Counted from the first letter of the stretch, positions 53,448-62,678 are shown. The stretch: DNA of 64,000 bases from Methyloversatilis sp. RAC08 (GCF_001713355.1 NZ_CP016448.1:2418001-2482000), one strand, 5' to 3'. Notes: a model not told the origin generated them from the sequence alone. Numbers and translations are program-made.

Positions 53448-55184
53448 ATGGATGCCCACGCCGGATTGCCGCACCTGCAGCCGCTGCTGCTGTTTCTTGC
53501 CATCGCGGGTCTGGTGATGCCGCTGCTGGCGCGCGCCCGGGTCAGTCAGGTGGTGGCTTTCCTGTGCGCCGGCGCGCTGGTCGGTCCGTATGGTCTGGGC
53601 CGGCTGGCCGCTGACCAGCCCTGGCTGGGTGCGCTCACCATCGCCGACGGCGAGGGCGTGCGCGGTCTGGCCGAGCTGGGCGTCATGTTCATGCTGTTCG
53701 TCATCGGCCTCGAACTGTCGGCGCGCCAGTTGTGGTCGCTGCGGCGCTGGGTGCTGGGCGTCGGCAGCGCGCAGTGGCTGGGCACCGGCGCGCTGATCGC
53801 CGGCATTGCGCTGGCCTTCGGGCACGGCCATGAAACGGCACTGGTGCTCGGACTCGGGCTCGCCATGTCATCCACCGCGGTGGTGATGCAACTCCTCGGC
53901 GAATCCGGTCAGACGCGCTCGACGGTCGGTCGCACGAGTTTCGCCGTGCTGTTGCTGCAGGACATTGCGGTCGTACCGCTGCTCATCCTGCTCGGCCTGA
54001 TGACCGCTGCTGGCGCGGGCGGCACGGCGAGCGGCTTTGCATGGCTGCTGCTGACCGCGCTGGCCAAGGCGGCGCTGGCGGTGGCGCTCATCCTGCTGCT
54101 CGGCCGGCTCGTGCTGACGCCGCTGTTCCGCCGCGTGTCGGTGACCACGCAGGCCGACAGCTTCATGGCGCTGACACTGCTCGCCGCGCTCGGCGTCGCG
54201 GCGCTGACCGGCAGTGCCGGGCTGTCGATGGCGCTCGGCGCCTTCCTGGCCGGGTTGATGCTGTCCGAAACCGAATACCGCCATGCCGCGCTGCAGGCCA
54301 TCGAACCGTTCAAGGGTCTGCTGATGGGGCTGTTCTTCGTGTCGGTCGGCATGAGTCTCGATCTGGTGACCGTGGCAGCCGACGCGCTGTGGCTAGCGGG
54401 ATCGGTGATCGGCCTTTACGCACTGAAAAGCGCCGTGCTGTTCGCGCTGTTCCGCCTGTTCGGCCTGGCACGCGGTGACGCGGCCGAAGCGGCGCTGCTG
54501 CTCGGTCAGGCCGGCGAATTCGCGCTGATCGTCATCGGCATCGCGTTGAGCGCCGGTCTGCTGGATGCCCGTACCGGCAATTTCATGTTGCTGGTGGCCA
54601 CGCTGAGCATGTTCATGACGCCGCTTGCGGCAAAGGCCGGGGGTGCGCTGCATCGGCGCTTCGATGGCGCTGCGGACACGGCGGGTGACGGTGCGACCGC
54701 GCAGGGCCTGCCCGAGCGGGAAGATGTGGTCATCATCGCCGGCTTCGGTCGGGTCGGACAGCGGGTGGCGCGCGTGCTGGACCGCGCCGGTCTGCCGTGG
54801 GTCGCCATCGAACGGCATGTCGCCGCGGCGGCGCGTCATCATGCGGCAGGTCGGACGGTGATTGTCGGCGATGCCGGCAGCCCGTCACTGCTGCATCATC
54901 TGGGTGCCGGTCGGGCCCGCGCGCTGGTCGTCACGATGGATGATCCTGCCGCGGCTCGGCATGTGGTGCATAGCCTGCACAGCGAATTTCCTGCGCTGCC
55001 GCTGATCGCGCGCGCGCGCGATGGCGCCCATGCTGCCGAACTGCGGGCAGCGGGCGCCAGCGAAGTCATTCCGGAGGCGCTGGAAGCAGCGCTCCAGTTG
55101 GGCGATCACGTGCTGGCGCAGCTGGATGTGTCGCCGGCACAGCGCAGCGAGCTGATCGACGCCGAACGCCGCAGCGCCGACTGA
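53448..55184 (+). CDS. Kef-type K+/H+ antiporter with TrkA-N domain
   Basis: 578-aa CPA2 antiporter: about 12-13 membrane segments over residues 8-395, with VMFMLFVIGLELSARQLW, GLAMSSTAVVMQLLGE and FAVLLLQDIAVVPLLILL, then a C-terminal nucleotide-binding domain (DVVIIAGFGRVGQRVARVLD). This is the KefB/KefC layout. Those systems are held shut by glutathione and opened by glutathione adducts of electrophiles. The upstream FMN reductase gene fits a KefF/KefG-like partner. Distinct from the YbaL-like protein at 34629. Confidence 0.92.
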   Translation: MDAHAGLPHLQPLLLFLAIAGLVMPLLARARVSQVVAFLCAGALVGPYGLGRLAADQPWLGALTIADGEGVRGLAELGVMFMLFVIGLELSARQLWSLRRWVLGVGSAQWLGTGALIAGIALAFGHGHETALVLGLGLAMSSTAVVMQLLGESGQTRSTVGRTSFAVLLLQDIAVVPLLILLGLMTAAGAGGTASGFAWLLLTALAKAALAVALILLLGRLVLTPLFRRVSVTTQADSFMALTLLAALGVAALTGSAGLSMALGAFLAGLMLSETEYRHAALQAIEPFKGLLMGLFFVSVGMSLDLVTVAADALWLAGSVIGLYALKSAVLFALFRLFGLARGDAAEAALLLGQAGEFALIVIGIALSAGLLDARTGNFMLLVATLSMFMTPLAAKAGGALHRRFDGAADTAGDGATAQGLPEREDVVIIAGFGRVGQRVARVLDRAGLPWVAIERHVAAAARHHAAGRTVIVGDAGSPSLLHHLGAGRARALVVTMDDPAAARHVVHSLHSEFPALPLIARARDGAHAAELRAAGASEVIPEALEAALQLGDHVLAQLDVSPAQRSELIDAERRSAD

Positions 55185-55200
55185 GCGTGGTCGCGCTGCG

Positions 55201-55704
55201 TCAGCGCTTCACGCCCGGCGGCAGTGCCGGCTTCATTTCGGTGGCACTCGGCTGCACGTGGTCGTGGCTCTCTATCGTCGGATGTTCCTGTCCGGCATGC
55301 ACCTTGCGCGTCGACGGCTGAACGCCGATCGGCATCGCCAGCTTCTGCTCGGTCGCGCTCTGCGGTACATGGTCGTGCCCTTCGATCACCGGGTGTTCCT
55401 GGCCGGCATGCACCTTGCGCGTCGACGGCTTGACGCCCGGCGGCAGCGCAGGTTTCGTTTCGGTGGCGCTTGGCTGTTCGTGATCATGGCCTTCGATCAC
55501 CGGGTGTTCGTGGCCGGCGTGCACCTTGCGTGTCGACGGGGTGACGCCGGGCGGCAACGCCGGCTTGCTGCCGACGTTGGCCGGTGCCTTGTCCTTCAGT
55601 GCATCGGCCGGATGCGGCGAACCGGCATGGCCCGACGCGCCGTCGGCCCATGCGGTCGTACAGGACAACGCGGAAAGTGCCAGAGCGGCCCAGATCCTGT
55701 TCAT
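55201..55704 (-). CDS. Exported His-rich tandem-repeat protein
   Basis: 167-aa protein with a signal peptide ending TAWA. From residue 47 it is made of 37-aa repeats (47-83, 84-120, 121-157) and a partial fourth (158-167). Each repeat has KPALPPGV, PSTRKVHAG and EHP.IE.HDH, so three clusters of His with Asp/Glu, a pattern typical of Zn, Ni or Cu binding. The N-terminal part also has HAGSPHPADAL. The start at 55704 has GGAAGGAAG upstream. No family recognised; repeats are near-identical, suggesting recent duplication. Confidence 0.8.
   Translation of the reverse strand: MNRIWAALALSALSCTTAWADGASGHAGSPHPADALKDKAPANVGSKPALPPGVTPSTRKVHAGHEHPVIEGHDHEQPSATETKPALPPGVKPSTRKVHAGQEHPVIEGHDHVPQSATEQKLAMPIGVQPSTRKVHAGQEHPTIESHDHVQPSATEMKPALPPGVKR
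55204..55566 (-). repeat. 111-bp tandem repeat inside the His-rich gene (3 full copies and 30 bp)
   Basis: Copies at 55566-55456, 55455-55345 and 55344-55234, with a partial copy at 55233-55204. Copies 1 and 2 encode nearly the same 37 residues; copy 3 has more changes (KLAMPIGV, HPTIES). The frame and spacing are kept exactly. Confidence 0.88.
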
Positions 55705-55846
55705 GATTGCTTCCTTCCGGTAGTGAGTGATTGCAGCCAGTGTGCGCCTCGCACGCGCTTGACGCATTGACCTGACTCAAAAGCATTGCGCGCAACCGGT
55801 CGTCGCGACACGCGGGTGGGGTGCGCGGCGTATTCTTCGTCGCGCC

Positions 55847-56644
55847 ATGCCGCCCGCCCAACCCGTCCTGTTCCTGCACGCCAATGGCTACCCGGCCGGC
55901 GTGTACCGCCAGTTTCTCGCTGCCCTGGCGCGCCACCACCCGGTCGGGGCGATCGACGTGATCGCCGCCGCACACGGCCCCGGCCGTGGCTGGCGCAACC
56001 TGCTGACGCAGGTGCTGGCCCGGGTTGACGCGCTGCCGGATGAACCGCTCGCGCTGGTGGGGCATTCGATGGGCGGCTATCTCGCGGCGATGGCCGCTGC
56101 GCGCCGGCCGATGCGCGTGGCGCAGGTGGTGCTGATCGACGCGCCGCTGGTCCGCGGCTGGCGCGGCGCTTTCCTGTCGGCGTCACACTTCAGCGGCCTG
56201 TCGCGCAAGGCGGGTCCGGCGCCGATCGCCGCCCGCCGGCGCATGCACTGGCCATCGCGCGAAGACGCCCGGCGACACCTGGCCGACAAACCTTTCGTGC
56301 AGCGCTGGGCGCCCGGCGTGCTCGACGATTTCCTGGTCGCTGCGCTGACCGATCACCCGGATGGCGGTGTCACGCTGACCATTGCACGCGAAGCCGAGCG
56401 CGACATCTACGCCACGCTGGCGCACCGCGCCGCCCTGCGTGCCGTGCGCACGCTGCGCCGGCGCGGCACGCCCATCGGTTTCGTCGCCGGCAGCCAGTCG
56501 GAAGAACTGCGCCTCGCCGGCCGCGACGCCAACCGCGCCTTCTGGGGTGAGGACTGGCGCGAGCTGGACACCGGTCATCTGGTACCGATGGAAGCACCGC
56601 AAGCGTGTGCCGCTGTGGTGCAGGCGCTGCTCGGCGAACGTTGA
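55847..56644 (+). CDS. Alpha/beta-fold hydrolase
   Basis: 265-aa hydrolase: VLFLHANGYPAGVYRQFLA (oxyanion-hole HAN), nucleophile S74 in LALVGHSMGGYLAAMAA, and the late catalytic His in LDTGHLVPMEAP. Catalytic Asp is likely in the SQSEELRL-flanking region but not certain. It looks like an esterase or lipase-like serine hydrolase with no signal peptide. Substrate unknown. It diverges from the His-rich gene (142 bases) and is not clearly in an operon. Confidence 0.88.
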   Translation: MPPAQPVLFLHANGYPAGVYRQFLAALARHHPVGAIDVIAAAHGPGRGWRNLLTQVLARVDALPDEPLALVGHSMGGYLAAMAAARRPMRVAQVVLIDAPLVRGWRGAFLSASHFSGLSRKAGPAPIAARRRMHWPSREDARRHLADKPFVQRWAPGVLDDFLVAALTDHPDGGVTLTIAREAERDIYATLAHRAALRAVRTLRRRGTPIGFVAGSQSEELRLAGRDANRAFWGEDWRELDTGHLVPMEAPQACAAVVQALLGER

Positions 56645-56713
56645 ACCATTGCCGTGTTCTGCACGCCGCCGTGCGTGGGCATCTGCCCGGCGTAACCGAC
56701 CGACGGTACGTCT

Positions 56714-58582
56714 TTATTCGTCGGCAAACTCGCAGTGCCCGGAACCCAGTTCGACCGCCTGGGTCGCGGCGCGGCGCGCGGCTTCGAACATCGATTCGAT
56801 GCCGATGTAGCGCGCGTCGCCCAGCGCGATGCCGGCTGCTGCGGCGATCACCACCTCGCTGTCGCCCACGCGCAGGGTCGCGGTCAGTTCCTGCAGCAGG
56901 CGGGCGGCAAGCTTTGATACGGCCGGAATGAGCTCATTGGAGCCGGCCAGTTCGCGCGCCGCCTGACCGGCCCGGAAGTCGGTCAGCAGCACCGCGAACT
57001 GGTGCTTTTCCAGATAGCTGACTGCGGCGCCCGGATAGCTGACCGGACGGAAACGCCGCGCCACCTCGGCCAGCACCTGTTCGGACACTTCCTGGCTGTA
57101 CTGCGGCACCAGGTCTTCCATGCCGAACACATCGACCCACAGCAGTGCGAACGGGGCGCCGCCGACCTGGAACTGGTGCAGCGTCCACGCCAGCAGCGCG
57201 TCGAAGATGGGCCGGCTGGTCATGCCGGTGCGCGCTTCGAACCACATGCGCCGACGGGCGCGTTCCTCGGCGCCGCGTCGCTCGCTGACGTCGGTGATGA
57301 AACCTTCGATCACCAGCAGCTCGCCCTGCGACGAGAACACGCCGCGCCCCTGTTCCCACACCCACAGATAGACGCCATTGACGTCGGCGATGCGGTAGGA
57401 AATCTGATACGGCTTGTGCTGCGCCAGATTGGCCTGCACCTGAGACCAGACGAATTCGCGGTCTTCCGGGTGGATCAGGCTGCCGAAGGCCACGCGACGG
57501 TTGTCGACCAGTTCCCACGGTTCGTAGCCGGTCAGGTCGACGCAGCCGTCGCTGACGAACTCCATCGTCCAGTCCGGATCGTTGCGGCCGCGATAGACCA
57601 TGCCGGGTACATTGGCGAGCAGCGTGTTCAGGTAGCGCCGGCTGGAACCGAGCTCTTCGCTGCGGCGCCGGCGCGTGACCTCGGTCAGCGTGCCGACGAC
57701 GCCGGCCAGGTCGCCGTCGGGCAGCGTGCATGACTGCGCGCGCAGCATGACCCAGAACACGTTGCCGCTGGCGGCGACCAGACGCACTTCGCTGACCAGC
57801 TGGTCGAGCTGGCCGCTGGCGACCGACAGCAGCGACCTCTGCACGCCGTCGCGCTCTTCCGGGTGCACGGCCGCGCTCAGCAGGCGCCCCCGGCAGTCGG
57901 CGACGCTGCGGCCGGTGAGCCGCTCCCACGCGCGATTCAGATAGCCGATTCGGCCCTCGGTATCGGTCTTGAACAGCACAAGATCGATCTGGTCCAGCAC
58001 CACCGGCATGTCATGTTCGCTGTCGTCGCGTGCCGGCACGGCCGCGGCATCCGGGCTGAACTGGATCAGCAGGCTGCCGGGTACTGCCGGCAGCGGCGAA
58101 ATGCTGGCGTGCAGCTTCACCGGCAGGCCCGTGGCGCTGACCATGCGCAGCATGCTGTCGGCGGCCGTCGGAGTGCTGCCGGCAGCGATCGCAAACAGCG
58201 AAGCGAAGCGGGCATGATCGACCGGATGCAGCAGATTGGTGAACGGCAGGCCGACCACTTCATCGGCACGCCCGCGGTAGTCGAGCAGCGCCAGAAAGGC
58301 CTGGTTGGCGAAACTGATGGTCGGTCCTTCTATCGTGACCGAGGGCGATGAAATGTTGTGGCACAGTTCACCCGCCCATTGCGTCTGTTGTGCAGTGGCA
58401 TCTGGGCGCCGCCGCAGCGGTGCGTCGGACCATGTCTGTCGCCGCAACAGCAGCACCAGCAGCAGTCCGCCCAGTCCGACTGCGGCAGGTAGGCCGTAGG
58501 CCGCGCTGCCGCCGTGCCAGGTGCCGACCACGGCAGCAAACATCAGGGCGAGCGTCCATGCGGAAAACAGATACAGGGCCAT
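56714..58582 (-). CDS. Membrane PAS protein with degenerate GGDEF domain
   Basis: 622 aa: two membrane segments (about 4-22 and 30-48), three PAS-type domains (about 75-175, 195-305 and 315-440; e.g. YEPWELVDNRRVAFGSLIHP and DVNGVYLWVWEQGRGVF), and a C-terminal GGDEF-like fold. The signature is EKHQF at 525-529 in place of GGDEF, so diguanylate cyclase activity is not expected. Intact fold lines flank it (ALLWVDVFGMEDL; FAVLLTDF). AAGGAA precedes ATG 58582. It diverges from the NarX-like kinase with a gap of only 1 base if that starts at GTG 58584. Confidence 0.85.
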   Translation of the reverse strand: MALYLFSAWTLALMFAAVVGTWHGGSAAYGLPAAVGLGGLLLVLLLRRQTWSDAPLRRRPDATAQQTQWAGELCHNISSPSVTIEGPTISFANQAFLALLDYRGRADEVVGLPFTNLLHPVDHARFASLFAIAAGSTPTAADSMLRMVSATGLPVKLHASISPLPAVPGSLLIQFSPDAAAVPARDDSEHDMPVVLDQIDLVLFKTDTEGRIGYLNRAWERLTGRSVADCRGRLLSAAVHPEERDGVQRSLLSVASGQLDQLVSEVRLVAASGNVFWVMLRAQSCTLPDGDLAGVVGTLTEVTRRRRSEELGSSRRYLNTLLANVPGMVYRGRNDPDWTMEFVSDGCVDLTGYEPWELVDNRRVAFGSLIHPEDREFVWSQVQANLAQHKPYQISYRIADVNGVYLWVWEQGRGVFSSQGELLVIEGFITDVSERRGAEERARRRMWFEARTGMTSRPIFDALLAWTLHQFQVGGAPFALLWVDVFGMEDLVPQYSQEVSEQVLAEVARRFRPVSYPGAAVSYLEKHQFAVLLTDFRAGQAARELAGSNELIPAVSKLAARLLQELTATLRVGDSEVVIAAAAGIALGDARYIGIESMFEAARRAATQAVELGSGHCEFADE

Positions 58583-58583
58583 C

Positions 58584-60182
58584 GTGATTCGATTCCTTTC
58601 AGGCGCCGGGAGGCGCTACCCGCTGTATACCGGATTGACGGTCATGCTGGCCGGCTGCGCGCTGTGCGCGGTGCTGGCCTTCTGGGGCAGCGTCGAAACG
58701 GAGCGGCAGTTTTCGCAGGTATTCGGCCGCCTGGTCGCGCTGTGCGCCGCGCCTGCGGCCGCCGAAGGCGCGCTGTGCGACGTGGTGGCCGGCGTCGAGC
58801 GTGCGCTGCTCGAACGGGTGGCCGTCATGCTGCTGCTGCAGGGGCTCTGCCTGCTCGCGATTGTCGTCGGCTGCGTACTGATTGCACATCGGGCCTATCG
58901 TCTGCTCGTGTGCCGCAGCGAGGCCGCATTGAGCCTGATGCCGGAAAGCAGCCGCGCACGCGGGCGCGACGAGATCGAGCGGCTGGTCGAAAGCCTGGCC
59001 GAAATGACCGCGCGCCAGGCCGGGCTGGAGGCGGAAGTGCGCTGGCGCCAGCAGGTCACGGCGGAACAGTTGCGGCGCAAGGCGCTGGAACTGCAGACGC
59101 TGCACCAGGTGGCGCGCACCTTCACCAACAGCGAAGTGTCGGCGTTCAGCCTGCTCGGCGGCCTTGCCCAACTGGAATCGGCGCTCGGCGCGCGCACCGT
59201 CGCGCTGAGCCTGGGCGCCGCCGCGCGGCAGGCGCTGGGTGCCGACGCCGTACTGGCGACCCATGGCGAGCCCGCGATCATGGCTCAACTGGCCGACCAG
59301 CCGGCGGCGCGCGAAATCACCGCGCGCGTGGTGCCGCCGGGTGCAACCGGCCCGACCTGTTCGCTGGTGCTGCCGGTGTGCCGCGGCGATCTCGCACTGG
59401 GTACGCTGGTCGCCGAATTTCCCGAGCATGCGCGGGTCGATGACCCGCAGGTCAAGCTGGCCGAAAGCTTCGCCCATCTGGCTGCGCTCGCGCTGTCCGG
59501 CGTCAGTCGCAGCCAGGAGGAAAGGCGGGTGGCGCTGATGGAGGAACGCACGGCGATCGCCGGCGAACTGCACGATTCGCTGGCGCAGTCGCTCGCCTAC
59601 ATGAAGATCCAGGTGGCCCGGCTGCAGCGCGGTCTCGATCGTGAAAAGCATCCGGCCGACGTCGCTCAGGCCGCGCGCGAACTGCGCGAGGGGCTGTCGG
59701 CCGCCTACCGTGAGGTGCGCGACCTGATCGCCGCCTTCCGCGTGCGCATGGGCCCGGGCGGGCTGCTGTCGTCGGTGCAGGCCACGGTCGATGAGTTCGC
59801 GCAGCGCAGCGGTCTCGACATCAGTTTCGTGCACGATCTGGGCCGCTGCCAGCTTGGCGTGAACGAGGAGTTCCACGTGATGCAGGTCATCCGCGAAGCG
59901 GTGTCGAACACGGTGCGCCACGCACGGGCTTACCATGTCTGGATCAGCATGCATTACGGGCCCGGACATCTGCTCACCGCCATCGTGGACGACGACGGTC
60001 GAGGCCTGACCAATCCCTACGCGGAAACGAACCACTATGGCCTGTCCATCATGCGCGAGCGCGCCAGCTCGCTCGGTGGCGAGGTATCCGTGGTACACCG
60101 GCCGGGCGGCGGCACCCGGGTGCAGCTGGCATTTGCGCCGCAGAAGCTGCCGGCCGACACCCTTACAGACGTGACGACATGA
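58584..60182 (+). CDS. NarX-type sensor histidine kinase (HisKA_3)
   Basis: 532 aa with the GTG start at 58584: two membrane segments (about 18-36 and 80-103) around a short periplasmic loop, a GAF-like domain (about 180-310), HisKA_3 with H330 in AIAGELHDSLAQSLAY, and an ATPase domain (REAVSNTVRHAR, DDDGRGL, YGLSIMRERA). The start is uncertain: GTG 58521 or ATG 58644 are alternatives; 58584 gives a short basic N-terminus before the first membrane segment. The loop is too small to be a clear NarX nitrate P-box. The regulator gene overlaps the stop (ATGA). Confidence 0.88.
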   Translation: MIRFLSGAGRRYPLYTGLTVMLAGCALCAVLAFWGSVETERQFSQVFGRLVALCAAPAAAEGALCDVVAGVERALLERVAVMLLLQGLCLLAIVVGCVLIAHRAYRLLVCRSEAALSLMPESSRARGRDEIERLVESLAEMTARQAGLEAEVRWRQQVTAEQLRRKALELQTLHQVARTFTNSEVSAFSLLGGLAQLESALGARTVALSLGAAARQALGADAVLATHGEPAIMAQLADQPAAREITARVVPPGATGPTCSLVLPVCRGDLALGTLVAEFPEHARVDDPQVKLAESFAHLAALALSGVSRSQEERRVALMEERTAIAGELHDSLAQSLAYMKIQVARLQRGLDREKHPADVAQAARELREGLSAAYREVRDLIAAFRVRMGPGGLLSSVQATVDEFAQRSGLDISFVHDLGRCQLGVNEEFHVMQVIREAVSNTVRHARAYHVWISMHYGPGHLLTAIVDDDGRGLTNPYAETNHYGLSIMRERASSLGGEVSVVHRPGGGTRVQLAFAPQKLPADTLTDVTT

Positions 60183-60829
60183 GCATACGCATACTGCTGA
60201 TCGACGACCATCCGCTGTTTCGCAAGGGCGTGGCGCAACTGGTGCGCGCCGACGAAGAACTCGAACTGGCCGGCGAAGCCAGCGACGGCGTGACCGGCCT
60301 CGCGCTGGCCGCCGAAACCGATCCCGACCTGATCCTGATCGATCTCAACATGAAGTCGGTGAATGGCATCGAAACGCTGCGCCGGCTCAAGGCTGCAGGC
60401 GTGCGCGGCCGCTGCGTCATGCTGACCGTGTCCGATGACGAACGCGACGTGCTGGATGCGATGAAGGCCGGTGCCGACGGCTATCTGCTGAAGGACATGG
60501 AACCGGAAGAGCTGTGCCAGCGCATCAAGCAGTCGGTGGCCGGCACCGTGGTGCTCGACGGCAGCGTCGCCGGCCTGCTGGCGCATGCGCTGAACGCGCC
60601 GCCGGCCGCCACGCATACCGACCTGACGGAACGCGAGCGCGAAATTCTCGGCCTGCTGTCGGACGGGCGCAGCAACAAGGAAATTGCCCGTGTACTCGGC
60701 ATTTCCGATGCAACGGTGAAGGTGCATATCAAGCATGTGCTCAGCAAGCTCAACATGAAAAGCCGCCTCGAGGCGGCCGTGTGGGCGCTGCAGAACCCGC
60801 AGTTCCGACGCGCTGCCGCCCACGACTGA
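60179..60829 (+). CDS. NarL/FixJ-family response regulator
   Basis: 216 aa: receiver with D55 (LILIDLNMKSVNG), the LLKDMEPEEL lysine region, and a LuxR-type helix-turn-helix (LTEREREILGLLSDGRSNKEIARVLGISDATVKVH read in blocks). It is the partner of the kinase just upstream. NarL-like 7-2-7 palindromes occur about 3 kb downstream, before the TorF-type porin gene, a possible target. Gene ends before a terminator convergent with the permease. Confidence 0.93.
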   Translation: MSIRILLIDDHPLFRKGVAQLVRADEELELAGEASDGVTGLALAAETDPDLILIDLNMKSVNGIETLRRLKAAGVRGRCVMLTVSDDERDVLDAMKAGADGYLLKDMEPEELCQRIKQSVAGTVVLDGSVAGLLAHALNAPPAATHTDLTEREREILGLLSDGRSNKEIARVLGISDATVKVHIKHVLSKLNMKSRLEAAVWALQNPQFRRAAAHD

Positions 60830-60869
60830 GGTGCGCGTCGCCGGCTTGCGCCGGCCCCTGAAAGGAAAA

Positions 60870-60906
60870 CCGGCAGACAGCAGCCCTCGGGGGCTGCCGC
60901 TGCCGG
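60870..60906 (-). terminator. Intrinsic terminator of the permease transcript
   Basis: CCGGCA/TGCCGG outer stem and GCAGCCC/GGGCTGC inner stem with a TCGG loop. On the minus strand it is followed by TTTTCCTTT, fitting termination after the permease stop at 60934. It may also end the regulator transcript coming from the other side. Confidence 0.8.
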
Positions 60907-60933
60907 CTGTGCTGCACCAGCGCTGGCGGATGC

Positions 60934-62634
60934 TCAATACACGGCCAGGCTGTGCGACACCACCACCACGACGACACCGGCAGCCAGCGTCACATAGGGC
61001 AGCACCCCGGCGCGCTTGCCGCCTGAGGGCAGCTGGTCGTTCAGGTGCATGTCCTCGACCATCGCGTCCGGAAAGCTGCCCTTGTCCTGCACGTAGTGGC
61101 GGTACAGGAACACGGGGATGATCAGCGACGCGAACACCAGACCGGCCGTCAGCGTGCCGGCGCCGTAGATGTCGGCACCCAGACCCATCAGCGCGAGATT
61201 GACGAAGGCGAGCACGACGCCGATGCCCAGGATGATGTTCGGTGCCTTGAACGGACGCTCCCAGTCCGGACGGTCGATGCGATGGATCCAGCCGGAGTTC
61301 AGGTTCAGGAAGTTGAAGATGATGTAACCGACATTGGAGCAGGCGAGCACGAAAACGTAGTCGGACAGCATCAGCAGGATGAGGTTGAAGCCGAGGTCGG
61401 TCCACATCGCGCGTGTCGGCGCGCCGTGTTCATTGACGTGCGACAGGTAGCGCGGCAGCCAGCCATCGACCGACGCCTGATACAGCGTGCGCGACGAACC
61501 CGCCATCGACGTCATGATGGACAGCAGCACCGCCAGCACCAGCATGACCACCAGCACGTTCGCCACCATTTCGCCGCCGCCCACCATGTGCGACATCACG
61601 TTGGCCACACCCATGCCGCTGTACACCTCGGGTGCGAGCATGCCGCTGTAGACCGCCGGCGAGGTCACCGTGCCATCCGCCTCGACCACCGGCGGCGTGA
61701 CGATTTCACCCAGACCGAGGTGACCCTGGAAGGCCAGCGGCACCAGCGTGAACACGACGATGCACAGCAGGCCGGAAAACAGGATGGCCTTGAAGGTGTC
61801 CTTCTTCGGATCCTTGAATTCGCGCGTGTAACAGACCGCCGTTTCGAAGCCGTAGGTCGACCACGCTGCGATGAACAGGCCGCCCGCCATCAGCGTGACG
61901 CCCGCCATATTCCATGAGCCATCGACCACCACACCGTTCTCCCATGCGATGGGCACCATCGGCGAGAAGTGGGTCGACGGCATGTCGCCGGACAGCAGCG
62001 GCACCAGTGCGATCAGCATCAGCGGAATCAGCGCCGTGATGCCGAGCACCATGGTCGTGCGCGCCGAGCGCAGGATGCCGCCGTGCTGGATGCCGAACAC
62101 CGCCAGCAGCAGCACGACACCGACCAGGAAGGTGGCGTTGATGCGCAGCTCGAGGCCGGACCGGATGAAGCCCAGATCGAGCAGCGTCAGCTGCCAGGTG
62201 TTGATCGCCGCGTCGGCAGGGAACAGCGCACCCAGTATGTATCCCGCTGCCAGCCCGGAGCCGATGGCCAGCACTGGCGACCAGGCGAACCAGTTGCACC
62301 ATACCGATACCGGCGCAATGATCTTGCTGTAGCGCACCCAGGCCACCGCGCCATACACCGACGCCCCGCCCGACTTGTGTGGGAACAGGCCGGCGATTTC
62401 GGCGTAGGTGAAGGCCTGTATGAAGCCGAAGCCGATCGACAGCGCCCATACCATCCATGACGGCTTGCCGACGGTCGCCGCGATGGCACCGATGGAAAAC
62501 AGCACCAGCGCCGGCACGCCGCTGGCTACCCAGAACGCACCGGTCCAGTCGATCTTCCGGTGCAGTGAAGCACTTTCGGCGCGGCTGGCCGACCGTACCG
62601 GCGCCGCTCCGATCACATCCGCATTGCTGCTCAT
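60934..62634 (-). CDS. APC-superfamily amino acid permease
   Basis: 566-aa transporter with about 12 to 13 membrane segments: IDWTGAFWVASGVPALVLFS, AEIAGLFPHKSGGASVYGAV (typical APC TM2-3), WSTYGFETAVCYTREFKDPKKD and SMAGSSRTLYQASVDGWLP. The substrate, an amino acid or amine, is not readable. It is 50 bases downstream of the TorF-type porin gene on the same strand, with a hairpin between and AAAGGGGA before the start, suggesting a porin-permease uptake unit. Confidence 0.9.
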   Translation of the reverse strand: MSSNADVIGAAPVRSASRAESASLHRKIDWTGAFWVASGVPALVLFSIGAIAATVGKPSWMVWALSIGFGFIQAFTYAEIAGLFPHKSGGASVYGAVAWVRYSKIIAPVSVWCNWFAWSPVLAIGSGLAAGYILGALFPADAAINTWQLTLLDLGFIRSGLELRINATFLVGVVLLLAVFGIQHGGILRSARTTMVLGITALIPLMLIALVPLLSGDMPSTHFSPMVPIAWENGVVVDGSWNMAGVTLMAGGLFIAAWSTYGFETAVCYTREFKDPKKDTFKAILFSGLLCIVVFTLVPLAFQGHLGLGEIVTPPVVEADGTVTSPAVYSGMLAPEVYSGMGVANVMSHMVGGGEMVANVLVVMLVLAVLLSIMTSMAGSSRTLYQASVDGWLPRYLSHVNEHGAPTRAMWTDLGFNLILLMLSDYVFVLACSNVGYIIFNFLNLNSGWIHRIDRPDWERPFKAPNIILGIGVVLAFVNLALMGLGADIYGAGTLTAGLVFASLIIPVFLYRHYVQDKGSFPDAMVEDMHLNDQLPSGGKRAGVLPYVTLAAGVVVVVVSHSLAVY

Positions 62635-62654
62635 GTCATATCCCCTTTAGCGAG

Positions 62655-62678
62655 AAGGGCTGCGTCGCGGCAGCCCTT
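62655..62678 (-). terminator. Intercistronic hairpin between porin and permease genes
   Basis: Perfect 9-bp stem AAGGGCTGC/GCAGCCCTT with a 6-base loop, 6 bases after the porin stop. No clear T-run follows on the minus strand, so mRNA stabilisation or partial attenuation is as likely as termination. Confidence 0.5.
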
